A DNA stretch of 64,000 nt, from positions 37,263,583 to 37,327,582 of the forward strand of contig NC_086253.1 of the NCBI RefSeq assembly GCF_021018805.1, in the 5' to 3' direction. Made by a program: the position numbers and the translations under genes. Origin of the DNA: Prinia subflava. Lineage: Eukaryota; Chordata; Aves; Passeriformes; Cisticolidae. Shown here one piece after another: positions 21,837-34,149 of this stretch (position 1 is the stretch's first letter; each line of letters begins with the position of its first letter). The notes under the pieces were generated by a model. The model did not search any database, was not told the DNA's origin, and saw nothing but the letters and a program-made list of their open reading frames with translations.

Positions 21837-24800
21837 GTAAGCACGAAAAAAGTATCACCTGGACATAGTAAAAAGTATTAGATTTTAAGTTTGTCTCAGT
21901 AAGTGCTTTTTGTCTTTGTAACCTTAGCAAAGGTTTCCCAAGTTAAATGAGGTTGATGTAGAGGATACATATATCATTTTAAAATGTATTATTCTGGATT
22001 TCTAAATAGTGTGGGCTATTACTGGAGATTACTACATACACAAGTGTGCTTGGCACAAGTATATGTGTGTATTATTATATACCTGGTGTTTGAGATAGCA
22101 TGGGGTAAAAACAGGGACTTGTCTTCACTTTTGTATTAGCTCAAAGCACATCTCAGATGTTTGTATTGTCACTTCTCTGAACTTCAAACAGTTGTCTAGC
22201 TTAAGCAAGCAAACCTATGCAACCAAACTTCCATATGGAGAGGAGTGAGAACTCGATCTACTACACTTGTAGTAACTTAGGTGTATCTTTTTTGGAAGAT
22301 GGTTATGGAGGGAGGAAAGAAAAGGTTACTTTTTTCTCAAGTGAAATTTCTTCAACCTAATACATGAAACACTTTAATGTATAACATGCAGAATTTGTAC
22401 ATCTGGGAAATAAAGAAATATTCTTTCAGACAAAATAGTGTGATATCAAAATGTAATTAACATGTTCTTCTGTATTTTATATTTTACACCACTAGGAAAG
22501 ACTCATTAAATCGTACTTATGTTTTGAGTAGATGGTCAGCAGAACTTGTAACTTCTTTCAAAACATTTTCTTCTCCCTTAACTGACAGCACTGCTACTAT
22601 AGAAGTTGGGTTGCTGTTCAGGTTGTTTCTTTTCCTTTTATTATGCTTTAAATCTCCCTCCACTCATCTATTTCCTTGCCCTGCTGCGTTTGAATTAAGC
22701 AGCTTCTCTTCCTGTCATGCTTTGAACCTAGAAAAAGGATAATGCAGCATAACTTCTTAGTCACAATTGTTCTGCTATATTGATAGGAAACCAATTCTAG
22801 TGAAAGGTACCAGTAAGCTTCTAAGTTTATCAATATATGCATTGTACTCTTGCCATCAAGTCCACCCTAAATACAAATAAATTCCCTAGACAAAAGCTTG
22901 AGGATACTAGAGTTTCTTAATTGCATGCAGTATATATGCTTAACATGTGGGGTGGAAATATTGTCCTTGAAGTTCATTCTGGGAAGCAGTTCAGTCATTT
23001 TTTATGAAATCCTTTCAAATACTCACATTCATACCACGTTTCTTTTGGTAATGAAAATGTGTCCTGTTTTAGCAATAAATAAAAATCTCAATTTGCATAA
23101 TCTCTGTAAAAATCTTCTCATGTATGTTTAAGCTTTGGCAAGTGCTGTGGTTGCAGTTCCAGACTCAGTCCAAATAAGACCCAGGTTCGAAAACTGAAAA
23201 CAGAATCTTTGCCATGTCTGTCTACCTGCTGGGTTCTAAACTTTGTTCTTAATTGGTTGCAAGGGGGGTGTGTTGAAGCAGAACTTCCAGTTCAATAAGG
23301 AATCTAGAGTGTGTAAAAAGGGGATTGTAGATGGTATCATCAAAGAAACTGAGATGAGGGACTGAAACTAATGAAACTGGTTTCTCCAAGATATGGAGTC
23401 AGATTGGAATAGAAGGGAAAGAAGCTTAAAAGTTACAGAAGATAGTGGGATGGGACTGGATCTAGCCATTAGGACTGTCCAAATAGTACAAGAGGAAGAA
23501 GAGTTGGGTAAGGAAGGACAGATGAGGAAAATACTGAATTAATGGCATAATTTTGTGCAGATATGGTGTCCAATTCACTGCACAACTGGAGCACAAGAAA
23601 AGAAACAATGTTTTAATCTGTCATAGTATTGCAGGAGAACAACTTGTCACTGTTTTGCAGTGTCAAGGTCCTAGGAGTGCCAGAGGTCTCTGCTGTGTGG
23701 TTGGCATTATGATGCCATCTGCTTCGATATCTTTTGAGGTTACACTCAAATACACCAAAACCTCTATGAGAAGAAAGCATTAATCATATAATTGAAGATT
23801 TTAGAAAAACATGGCAAAAGACTGTTACAGCAACCTACATCTAACTTTACCTATAGTTTGAGTATTTATCTTTGCAGTGTTGATTACATTTTGCTTCTGT
23901 AAAATCCATGAAATTCAAAAAGGAATTTTTATAATAGATTAATTCTATTTTCATAGGTTGTGCAAATCCACTTGGGGTCACTGTTCTATATACAACAAGA
24001 ATCCGCCTCTAGGATTTTCTTTTAGAAAATTGTATATGCAGCTAGATGAGGGCAGTCTCACCTTTAATGCCAACCCTGATGAGGTAAGTGAACTGTTGCT
24101 GACAGTAGTAAACGATATATATGTATACACTAATTATGATTATTTTTTTGTAATTGTAGCCATACAAAAACAAAGTTTTAATAGTTTTTTTGGGTTTTTT
24201 TTACTGTAGGGATGGTTAATACTGAGCTACAGCTGTATTCTGGTCTTTTTTTGAATATTTTACCTATGTACATCATTTACATGACTTGCCTGTTAAGTGC
24301 TCTGTACAATTCTGTGGATGCCAGAAATTCATAACCACGTATTAACTTAGGAACGAGGCAGATATCCTAACTGAAGAGACAGTGGTGAACTGTAAGAGCA
24401 TAACAATGAGCTTACATATATAAAAATGTTAAAATGCAGAGTATGAGTTTGGTTCCACTTTAGGCAGAGCAGGATGAGTCCGATTACTTCTATGGCAATC
24501 ACATTTTCTTGTAGGGGATTTTTACCTATTTCCACTATCAAGGAGCAAATCTTGAAATACAAAAAAGATCTGCTGAACTATTCTGAGGATCACTTTGATT
24601 TAATTTCTGTGGGTGTTTGTTGAGCATAATCTCTCCTTATAGAACAACATAAATTTATCTTAAAATAAAAATACCCCGTGTCAAACTGAAATGTTTCCAT
24701 TTACAAATTCATGTAACTAACTGGAAAAGTCAGTTTCTGCTTTCAGTCTGTCACATTTCAAAGAAGAAAACAGTTTGAGAGTAGACAGCTTTTGCCTGGG

Positions 24801-27800
24801 AGATAGACAGTTAATGCCCAAGTGACAGAGAGAGTCTTTTGTATATAAAACCAGACTCCTGCTTCATGTTTCCTAGGAAAAGAGTGTACACAGTATTGAA
24901 GAAAAATGCTGTTAACTTCCTGCATATAGTTATACATACACATATAAGTGGTAATTTAATAAATCCAAAGTAGAAAAAGAATTGAGATACGAAAAGAAAC
25001 ACTTCTGGAAGCAAATTTCACTCTGCTGATATGATACAGAAAGTGTGAACTTGTGACCATGGGGTAAAATAAATAAAGCAGTTCTATGAATCATTGCAAT
25101 AATGTGATTTCGTTTAAGTTCTTACTTTATCTCATATTCTGCTTGATTAAGAGACCATTACTTTAATCAGTCACAAATAGAGTATTATGTCATTAGAACT
25201 CTGCCTTGAACTCTGATACACAGCATCAAGACATCAGCACCTGGCCACTTGAGTAATTAGTATTATTTTTCTACAGAATTTCCACAAATTTAGTAACAAA
25301 TGTAAAAGTTTTCAGACGAGATGCAATATTTAGGTAACTTACGTGTTTTCAGTAATATATCAAGTATATTGCTAGCAGCATTGTCCGCCCACATTTTTCT
25401 TTGTATTTCAATTTGTTTTAACATAATTTTTCACTTAACTATCTCAGTTTATAATATTTAACAATAGTTAAAGTAATCTTAGTATGTTTAAAGCATTTGG
25501 AGAATATAGAAAAGGCATTTAATAGAAGATTCATTATTTTTAAAGGAAATTAAGATATACAAATTGGAGCTAACTTACTTAGCATACCTAACTTAGGTAT
25601 TAACTTTATTATGCTACTCTTCCTTCTTCATTGTGGTTATATTTTACAATAGGAGTACAAACACCCTGCTTCAATGACAGATGAGAACCTCAGGGTATCT
25701 CCTAAGGTCTCTGTTCCTCTCTCCCTGTGGAGCACCGTAGCCTGGTAGGAATCATTCAGGGCCTGAGTTTCAGGAGAATTCACAAATACTGTTGCTTTTA
25801 CTGTTTACAACTGTGATATTGGCAGAATTATTATTATAAGGACACTGTGACTGGAACATATGATATGACATTCCACTATTACAAATTGTGTCTCCGAATT
25901 TCCTGCCAAACTCTGCTTTACATTTGATAACAGACCTGATCAAATTACTATAAAAATAGGAATACTTACAGCCACAGGAGCAAGATTCTCCAAAGGACAC
26001 CGCCCATGTCATGAAAATGGGTAACCAGGCTCCACAGCAACAGCTCCAGAGCTAGCGGTGGCTCACGGGGTAGGGAAGAGCATCTACACACTTTGTGGTA
26101 GGATTCTCTGGTTAGCCATTGTTGTGTGCATGGTGTTGTGATCTCTGCTGTAATTTAACGTGTTGATTGTGTGCATGAGCTTGCATAATTCATAGCAGGT
26201 GCTCACATTCTGCTGAAAGGATGTGCGTAAACTCGACACGTAATCTGAAAAGAATCTCCAGTGCATGTTTGGGTTGGGTTTTTTGGGTTTTTGGTTGGTT
26301 GGTTGGTTTTGTTGTTTTTTTTTCATATGGCACCACCATTGTAGCCAAGATTTTGGAACCTGGTTTTTGTTGTTTCTTTGGAGAGAGGGGATGGTTTAGT
26401 GTTAGAGTTAGCACTTGAATATAAATATCATGTTGTTTAATCTGCCTCCCTGGTTTCTGCTGTATTTTATTTTAAAGAATGTATGGTGTATGTGAAATGT
26501 TTCTCATATGGTGCTCATTTAATCTCGTGTGCTTATGACTCAGAATCTGTAGGCAACCAGAAGTTATTTCCCATTGTTTTGTATTCAGTTTCTAACTCCC
26601 TACAAAGTATTTTGTCAAGTTTATTACGTAGATCAATGCTATGTAGCTAAAATTGAAACTGCAGGTACAAACCAGAATCTTTTGGTCAGGAAGGAAGATC
26701 TATTTTTTTGTTTCAATCTTAATGGTTCTAACTGATCTATTTAATAGATCAGTTATTTATTTTTATGAACCTTGTGGAAGCTATAGTGTACCAAAACTGT
26801 CCCATCTTTAGTGAGGTCAGGATTTCCTTTACATGGCATAATAATAAATATAAATAATAGTAAGACAGTGCTTATACTAAGTCTGTCTTTCCACTCTTCT
26901 GATTGTCTCATTCTACAAGCTGCCCTTAGTTTTTGACAGGGAGGCCAGTTTTTCTGACCTTTTCCTGGTTCTAAATTGTTAGCCACTTCTATAAAGCTAC
27001 CTTACCTGACTTTTAATTATAGATAGTCTGTAGATGATGGAATGTTTACCGTGCTGTATTTCTAAGCAAAGTTGTTTGCAACTTACCCTATTTCATAGTC
27101 ATCTACTAAGCAAGCCAATTTTGAGATGCATTGATTTATCAGTCTGAAGAATATTTATGAGTATGTATATGTTGTAGAGGAAAGAAATTCTTTTTTTGTG
27201 ATTTATCAAAAAAGTTGGAAAGGTACATTGAGCTGAAACGTTTTATAATTTTACATTAAGATCAGAGTGGTTTAATCGTGCAAATTAGTAGTTATGGATT
27301 TTGTGTACATAAAAAATATTTCCGCATTCTATTTGCAATTTTTGCCATCATAAATTCATATCACTGAGACTGTATTTTAGAGACATACAGTGAAAGAGAC
27401 ACTATTTGAAATGTGTGTTACATATTGTGTCTACATCTGTCACCAAATGACTTGATTCATAGCTTAGTAAACATTTGTAAAAATTTGCTTTATACAATAT
27501 AAATAATATAAATATCTCATCAATACCCTGCATTCTTCCAGAAGATGCACCATTAGATATATTAAGGTAGTGTACTTGCCTAGAAAAATGGGAACAACAA
27601 TACTATACATGTCTAATTATTTACTAACAATGTTGATGTTACTTAAAATCACCAAGAGAAATAGAGACCCTACTATACTGGATACTGATTCAAAAATTTC
27701 TATGCCATTGACTTAGGATATGTCTGGTTGGTTTTGTATGCATATCTAAATAGAGGTGTCAAAGGCAACTACAAAAGTTTTAATGTTGACTACGGTGCTG

Positions 27801-30800
27801 AAATGCCCAGAAAGTACTCTTAGCAAAGAAGATAATCAATGCAGAAATGGAACCAACTCTGAAAAAGAAAAGTTTTCCATTTTACATATCCTGTATGAAT
27901 GTAAACAAATCCAAGGGCTATTGGAAACAGGTAGAAAACAAGCAAGGGGTGTCAGTGCTGTAATAGAACAGGCTGATAAAACAAGCATTGTGTGCCTGGA
28001 AAAAAAAAAGAAGCCATTGTAAAAAATAACATACAAAAATATAACAAATGGCTTTTGTTGTTACTATTAGTTTATGCTTAAAATTGCATATATGATTTAA
28101 ATTAACACTTCCATACATTAATATTTTATCTTGAGCTGTCTGAAATTCAGAGATAATATGCTTGTCACAGAGCAAGGTAGGCAAGTATCCTTAAGGCATC
28201 TTTTCTAATTCTCTAATACTAAGAACATTACAGTGCTCTGAATTAGAATTAAAAACTACTGTATGTGCTCATTCTGCAGTGTTTCCCAAGTGTTAAAAAA
28301 GCCTCTTCAGAGCTGGTAGTTTGTGGCAAGAACAGGCTACCTGACTGCAGTCAAATATTTCTTAAGGGAATCACCAGCTGATTGATAAATAATCTTAGCA
28401 TAGGTTTTAACAGTGTGTAGGGCTATGTATTTCAGCCAGTATATGTGCCACAAGCGGCCATTTTAGCTACCAAAAGTGATTTATTTGAAGCAAGGGTTCT
28501 GAGAGGTTTTCAAGGTAGTATTTACAGTGTTATGAAAAGCAGATTCAGCGACATGTTGTAAATCTTGTAAATAAATTTCATTTGCTGTGAGACAAAATTT
28601 AAGAACTTAAAATAGAAATCAGGCTTCTACTGTTGCAAAGTGGTTTTGATAGCTTAGGATGAAATAAAAAGCAGCTAAAAATAATGGCATGTAGTGAAGT
28701 ATATTTTATTTATACCCTGTTTAAGGAGCTGAGGAAAATGCATTCACAAGGAAAGATATTGGCAAGCAGTAGGAGTGGTGGGGGAAAAAGGAATTAGTGA
28801 TAGAGAATAATAATGCAAAGACTTTGTAGCCCATCAGATGAAGATCCTACACTGAGTAACAAGCTAGTGCATGAGAAAGAAACTGCAGCATTTACTGTCA
28901 CAGAGAAACCAACCCATTGTCTATCTTAAAGATGGTGTTCTTTTCATCCTGCCTCTACTATGCCATGCCAGGTGTTTTCTGGATATGTTGCAGAAGTGTT
29001 TGTTAATTGCAACAGGAATACTACTCAAGACTTCCTCACCAGGCTTCAGTTTGTATTACCTTAAGCTAATACTTACTACTGAAGCAAAAAATAAATCTCA
29101 TTAACTCGGGATATATGTAAAGGAGATGCTCTGCTGCTCATCTTACATTAATTGCCAAAATCCTTGTTATCTCCCTTTTTTAATTTCTTATTTAGCTCTG
29201 GTTCAAGAAAATATTTAATATTATGTTGTCCATCTATATTATGGACAAACTGAAATATGGTCTAATTTGGACTGAAATGCAAGCTGATAGAGTACTACAT
29301 GTTTCATTGTCATCCTAAATATGATTTTTTCTTAAAATTGGGGCATAACACTGCTAGATGTTATGTTTTACCTTTCTAAGAGCCTTTATATTTTTATTTA
29401 TTTTTGTAAACCATTATTTTAACAAAATAAATGTATCTTGATTAACTGCTGTTTTCTATAAATATATAAGCAAAAGCTATGGATTAGTAAAAATAGCTAG
29501 TTAATACTACAGGTGTTTCTTGGCCTTTAAATTGTGAACTTAAATGTATATTCTAACTATTTTCCTGCTTGGCGCAACTATGACTTTGTTTTACTAAGCC
29601 ACTTCACAAAATGTTCCAAACCTGCACTCAATCCTTTATTTCTCTTTCACACGAAATTCAAGAGCACTGGGAAGTTTAGTTTATACAGTGAATGACAGGT
29701 TGCCCCTACATCTTTGTAGCAGTAACGTAAACTAAAAGGGCAGATTTAAAAAGTATTGTCAAGTTTGATATCAGAAGATTTATGAAAAAGTATTTCAGAT
29801 GTATTTTAAAGGTAATTTAGGTTGTGGCCTTGGTACATTATTCTATACAGAAATGCACTGTCCTACTCATTTTACATTTCAACGTTATGTTATAATCAAG
29901 ATATATTGTACTTAAGTATTGTAACACTTCTTTGTAACAAATGCTGAGAACTGCTCCCAGCCCCTGCCAAACTGAATCGTAAGACCTTGGTTAGTTATTC
30001 TCAGGTTTAGATTTTTTGCTATTGAAAAGTGTGAACATTTTTTAAATCCATTAGTTGGGGTTTGATTTCTGAGGTTATAAGGAAAGTAGTTTTATGCTTT
30101 GGGATGTTTCAGTGACTAGAGAGAATCCAGAATACCACTGAAATAATTTAAATTTGCTGTGTTTACTTTATAAGAAATGTGTGTTAGGCTAAAGTGTAAA
30201 ATTCCAGAAGTCATAATATGAGTATAAATTATACACAATTCTGTATTTTTAAACTATTTTTATGTTAGGCATAGTGTTCTTATTTATGTGTATGCATATT
30301 TATATATGTTGATACTTACCTATGCTTTGAAATCAGCGTGCTTGTGTTTATTTGCATTGCACATTTAAACAAATGCATTTAATGCATCTATTTGAATGTG
30401 ATACATTGTATACATGTGAGAACATTACTGTTTTAATGAGGGATGTTAAAGACTAAACGCATTATGGCTAAGATTTTCTTATTTGCAAAAGTGAAATTAC
30501 CAGTTATGATCCCTGCAACATTTAAAATACTATTACAAAAGTAAAAAGCTAAATACTGATATACATGATAAAGAAATTATTAAAGAACCATCATGCTCAT
30601 TATGGGATTCATAATTAAAAAATTTCTACTATGACTATGTGTAAAATCTCAACCATAACACTAAATTGTTTCTTTGCATTTGATTTATAATTTTAGAGTG
30701 TATACTGCATGCTGAAATGTGATTTAGAGGAGGAGCAATCATTCTGAAAAACAAACCATTTAATTCCTAGGATTTCATTCCTACATTGTGAAGTACAATG

Positions 30801-33590
30801 CTTGTTCCAAAATATGAATTATGAAGTTTAAACATATTTATGTGTACATGTATTTTGTCTCAGGGAGTCAACTACTTTATGTCCAAAGGCATACTAGACG
30901 ATTCACCGAAAGAAATAGCTAAGTTTATCTTTTGCACAAGAACACTGAATTGGAAGAAGCTGAGAATCTACCTTGATGAAAGGTAATTCAAATTTCACTT
31001 AAGACATTTTCTATTGATTTCCAATGTACAATCTTATTTGACAACATTTTGAACGTAGAGATGTCACTTCAAGGATATAAAAAGGCAAGAAAATACAATT
31101 AGGTAATGGTTCTGCTAAATCTGAACAGTTACTCAGTTCAAGTATTTATGTGGCTGTAACACTTAATAAGAATCCTCAAAAATACCACTTATAAATAATA
31201 AATCTCACATCCTCACAAAATCTTACATAGATATTTTGCTGCTTTTTTTGACATTTTTTTTCACTTTCTTATGGGTGTTACTCAGAAAAAGTAGTTCTCA
31301 CTTTACTAAGGGGTGATAGCTTTTTAACTAATGTTGGATCGTCTGACCATTACTTGGTTGTCTGATATTTCTTGATTGGAGGTTGCACACACCTCATGAG
31401 ATGGAAGGGAGCATCCTCTTGGAGACATCAGGTGCTGCAGAGGGGAGCACTCTCCCTGCTGTAGCATACTGTTCTGTCTCCCCAGTGTTTTCTCATAACG
31501 TTAGGTTGGGGTAGGGCAGTATAATGAAGGAGAAGGAGAACAGTAACTGCTCCTGAATAGGAAGAACAGAGGGCCAACAACACTTCTAGCAGGAATGCCC
31601 TCATGCTTCTCATCCTCTGCAGCCTGTACTACTAAAGGAATAAAAGGAGTCTGTAGTGTTATCACCACTGGCGGTCCTGTGCTGTAAAACTTCACATTTA
31701 TCAATTTTTTAGACAAAAATATAAAACCATTTAATGGGTAAGATTGCAAGTTAACGTTAGCAACTCCTAGTGCCATTTATCTTCCCTTCATAAACAGTAT
31801 AATCAGATGCTAAAAATAAAAACTACTTTTCTAAATGCTGAAATTCACAAGCAAGCTAAAAATCAGGTTAGACATGGTAAAATATTCTTAGGTTCACTTC
31901 AAATTTGCTTCCAAATTTTTTTCAACTGTCTCTTGCACATATGGTAGTATAGATGTGGTCTGAGTCTTTTATATGTGTCTGTGTTCAGTGCAAAACACTT
32001 GAGAACATCACACCCTGATGGCCAACCATGAGCAAATTTTGCCTAGCTGAAGCCTGGTTTTAACAAGACACTCCTGTAACATCATCTACTTAGACATCAA
32101 AATCTGTGACATGCATGAATCTATTCCATTTACTGTCATTTTTAATGGTTTTGTCACAGTGTAAAGGAAGCAAAGCCTCTATGTAGATGTTGATTGAATA
32201 TACATATAAATTTTGAGTTCTGATTCATGTATGTTTTTATAGTATTTGATTACAAATAGGCAGTGAATGTGTTTATATTATCTTTGTGCTGTTAGTGATA
32301 ATTTTGCCTTTTAGCAAAAACAAAAGCTCATACTGTTCTAAAGCTCTAATTTTTATTTTTAAAATCTACACTTTTTCATACTTAAACAGTTAAAAGAAAC
32401 TTTTCTAATAATGTGGGTTTTTGTTCTACCAGGAGAGATGTTTTGGATGACCTTGTGACGCTGCACAACTTCAGAAATCAGTTCTTGCCAAATGCACTGA
32501 GAGAGTTCTTCAGACACATTCATGCTCCTGAGGAGCGTGGGGAGTACCTTGAAACTCTCATAACAAAGTTTTCTCACAGATTCTGTGCTTGTAATCCTGA
32601 TTTGATGAGAGAGCTTGGCCTTAGCCCTGGTAAGCAAAAATGAGCAGTGGATCAGTCTTTATACTTCTGGATGATGCTATTCATTATGATAGCTTTCAAA
32701 TCAGCACCTTAACAAGTATTTTCTGAAATTCAGTGTAGAGTCATCACTCCACATGTGTTGGGAAAAAAAACCCAAACAACAACAACAAAAAAGTACAGAT
32801 TCTTTTTTTTAGCTGATTAGTTGGGTTTATTTTCATATTCTCTTTCCTTCATTTTTGTCTGCACTTTGAACATTTTTTCTTTTTTGAAGTTCCTCTTGCA
32901 GAGTCTTACACACTTAACATTTTACCTTGTGGATAGTCTCATAGAAATGAAAGGGAATATTGGACCACATTCAAGTTAACAAGCATTTCTAATTGCTTGG
33001 AGGAGGCAGTTTTCAGCAGTGGAACTGCTTACATATTTGAAAGATAAGCTTTTGTAGGATGTTGGCTTTAATTTACACAAATTTCAAGAATCTGTTTAAA
33101 TCCAAGTGTATAAAGCCCTTAGTGGTTTTTGGATTATGTAGAAATAATAAGAGATTTGTAAATTCTCACTTGGCAGTGTGCTAACTTTTATTACTTTGGA
33201 AGTTGCTGTATTAGATTTGATTTCACTGGGATACCCTTCTGAGTAGTTGTATGTGTATGGATATATGTATGTGTGTGTGTATATATATGTTAAAAAAAAT
33301 TATGATCCTAGATGATAAGAGACCATGAGATTCTTAGGGAAAAATACTTTTAATGATCATAGTTTCTTTTTTAAACTTTTTTATTTATTCTCTCTTGTCT
33401 AGATGCGGTTTATGTACTGTGTTACTCTTTGATTCTACTTTCAATTGATCTAACAAGCCCTCACGTGAAGAACAAAATGTCAAAGAGGGAATTCATCCGA
33501 AATACACGACGAGCTGCACAGAATATTAGTGAAGATTTTGTAGGGCACCTTTATGACAACATCTACCTTATTGGCCACGTGGCTGCCTAA
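21508..33590 (+). CDS. FBXO8: FBXO8, F-box only protein 8 (complete CDS, 5 coding exons)
   Basis: Joined exons 21508-21836, 23957-24083, 30864-30982, 32433-32629 and 33403-33590 give 960 nt, or 319 residues plus stop. That is the length of human FBXO8, with GT-AG junctions in phase throughout. Residues 1-70 are a polar N terminus beginning MGQGLWR. Residues about 71-111 are the F-box (MLPPELSFTILSYL through NDELLWQG), which binds SKP1 in an SCF ubiquitin ligase. Residues about 146-276 are a Sec7-like domain, opening FNANPDEGVNYF and containing APEERGEYLETL and RFCACNP. The family is reported to ubiquitinate ARF6 and limit its activity. From memory, residues 71-319 are nearly identical to human, while the first 50 carry most changes. 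An upstream in-frame extension of the exon's open frame has no homology, so ATG 21508 is chosen. Confidence 0.97.
23957..24083 (+). CDS. FBXO8: FBXO8 coding exon 2
   Basis: This 127-nt exon encodes residues 110-152 (LCKSTWGHCSIYNKNPPLGF through FNANPDE), linking the F-box to the start of Sec7. The acceptor is TTTTCATAG and the donor is GATGAG|GTAAGTG, phase 0. Confidence 0.97.
26268..26325. repeat. T/G-only low-complexity tract in FBXO8 intron
   Basis: The tract has runs of T interspersed with GGG and GGTT units (ggttggttggttgg) and almost no A or C. It is the same composition class as the larger tract at 45,068-45,200. Confidence 0.7.
26729..26755. repeat. 27-bp near-perfect palindrome in FBXO8 intron
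   Basis: Arms taactgatctatt (26729-26741) and aatagatcagtta (26743-26755) are exact reverse complements around a single T. No coding frame covers it. Confidence 0.75.
30864..30982 (+). CDS. FBXO8: FBXO8 coding exon 3
   Basis: This 119-nt exon encodes residues 153-191 and two bases of Arg192 (GVNYFMSKGILDDSPKEIAK through YLDE), within the Sec7 domain. The acceptor TTTTGTCTCAG ends a 6.8-kb intron. The donor is GAAAG|GTAATT. Confidence 0.97.
32433..32629 (+). CDS. FBXO8: FBXO8 coding exon 4 (Sec7 core)
   Basis: This 197-nt exon encodes residues 192-257 and one base of Asp258. It includes HNFRNQFLPNALREFF, APEERGEYLETL and RFCACNPDLM, the part aligning with the catalytic loop of ARF exchange factors. 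The acceptor is GTTCTACCAG and the donor is CCCTG|GTAAGC. Confidence 0.97.
33242..33290. repeat. Short TG/TA microsatellite in the last FBXO8 intron
   Basis: Imperfect tatg, tgtg and tata units lie about 110 bp upstream of the final exon's acceptor. Confidence 0.6.
33403..33590 (+). CDS. FBXO8: FBXO8 terminal coding exon 5
   Basis: This 188-nt exon encodes residues 258-319 (DAVYVLCYSLILLSIDLTSP through YLIGHVAA) with stop TAA at 33588-33590. The acceptor is TCTCTTGTCTAG. It covers the end of the Sec7 domain and a basic helix (KMSKREFIRNTRRA). Confidence 0.97.
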
Positions 33591-34145
33591 AAGCACAATT
33601 TGCTAGCACTTAAAATTTGTAATTTTCAAAAACTACATCAATTCAAGATATTAATTATTTTGTAGAGATGGGGATTATTTTAGTGCTGGTCATTCTAACC
33701 TCTGTATGCAATCAAAGTTTGTGTGTGTAAGTGTGTGTATGTGTAAAGTACCTTTTCTATTTACTGTGGGAACAGAAGGAATTTTTTCATATTTTTTTTT
33801 AGTTTTGCACAAAACAATGCCATTAGTCTGACACAGCCATTTATGAATGTTAAACTGACATTACAGTCTAAGCTGAAAAAGTGGTGAATTTGTGCATTAG
33901 ATCTGCTTGAAACTTTAATAAGTTCATTCTTTTTAGAATACCATGTAATGTGTATATATTTAACTAAAGAGATTTATAATCATAATTATTTTATTGTAAA
34001 GTATTTTAACTAAAATTTCTCCTTTTATCTCTTAAATTAGTGTTTGACTTTCGTTTGCATTTTTTTACAATGCTGACTACCTCAGATACTTAAGTTAGAG
34101 GAACATTGGTCTGAATACTACAATAAAGTTTATTCTAGGAGATGA
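33591..34145 (+). other. FBXO8: FBXO8 3' UTR with polyadenylation signal
   Basis: The AT-rich sequence after the stop includes a TG-rich stretch at 33,719-33,745. A canonical AATAAA at 34122-34127 is the first well-placed signal. Cleavage is expected about 15-20 nt later. Alternative more distal sites cannot be excluded. Confidence 0.65.
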
Positions 34146-34149
34146 TAGA

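Noticed and set aside
23165..23200. B-box-like ggttcgaaa suggesting a tRNA or tRNA-derived SINE
   Set aside because: No matching A box or cloverleaf stems were found in the flanking 80 bases.
31428..31776. Minus-strand 61- and 91-codon frames in an FBXO8 intron
   Set aside because: Short, overlapping in different frames, and no recognised domain.
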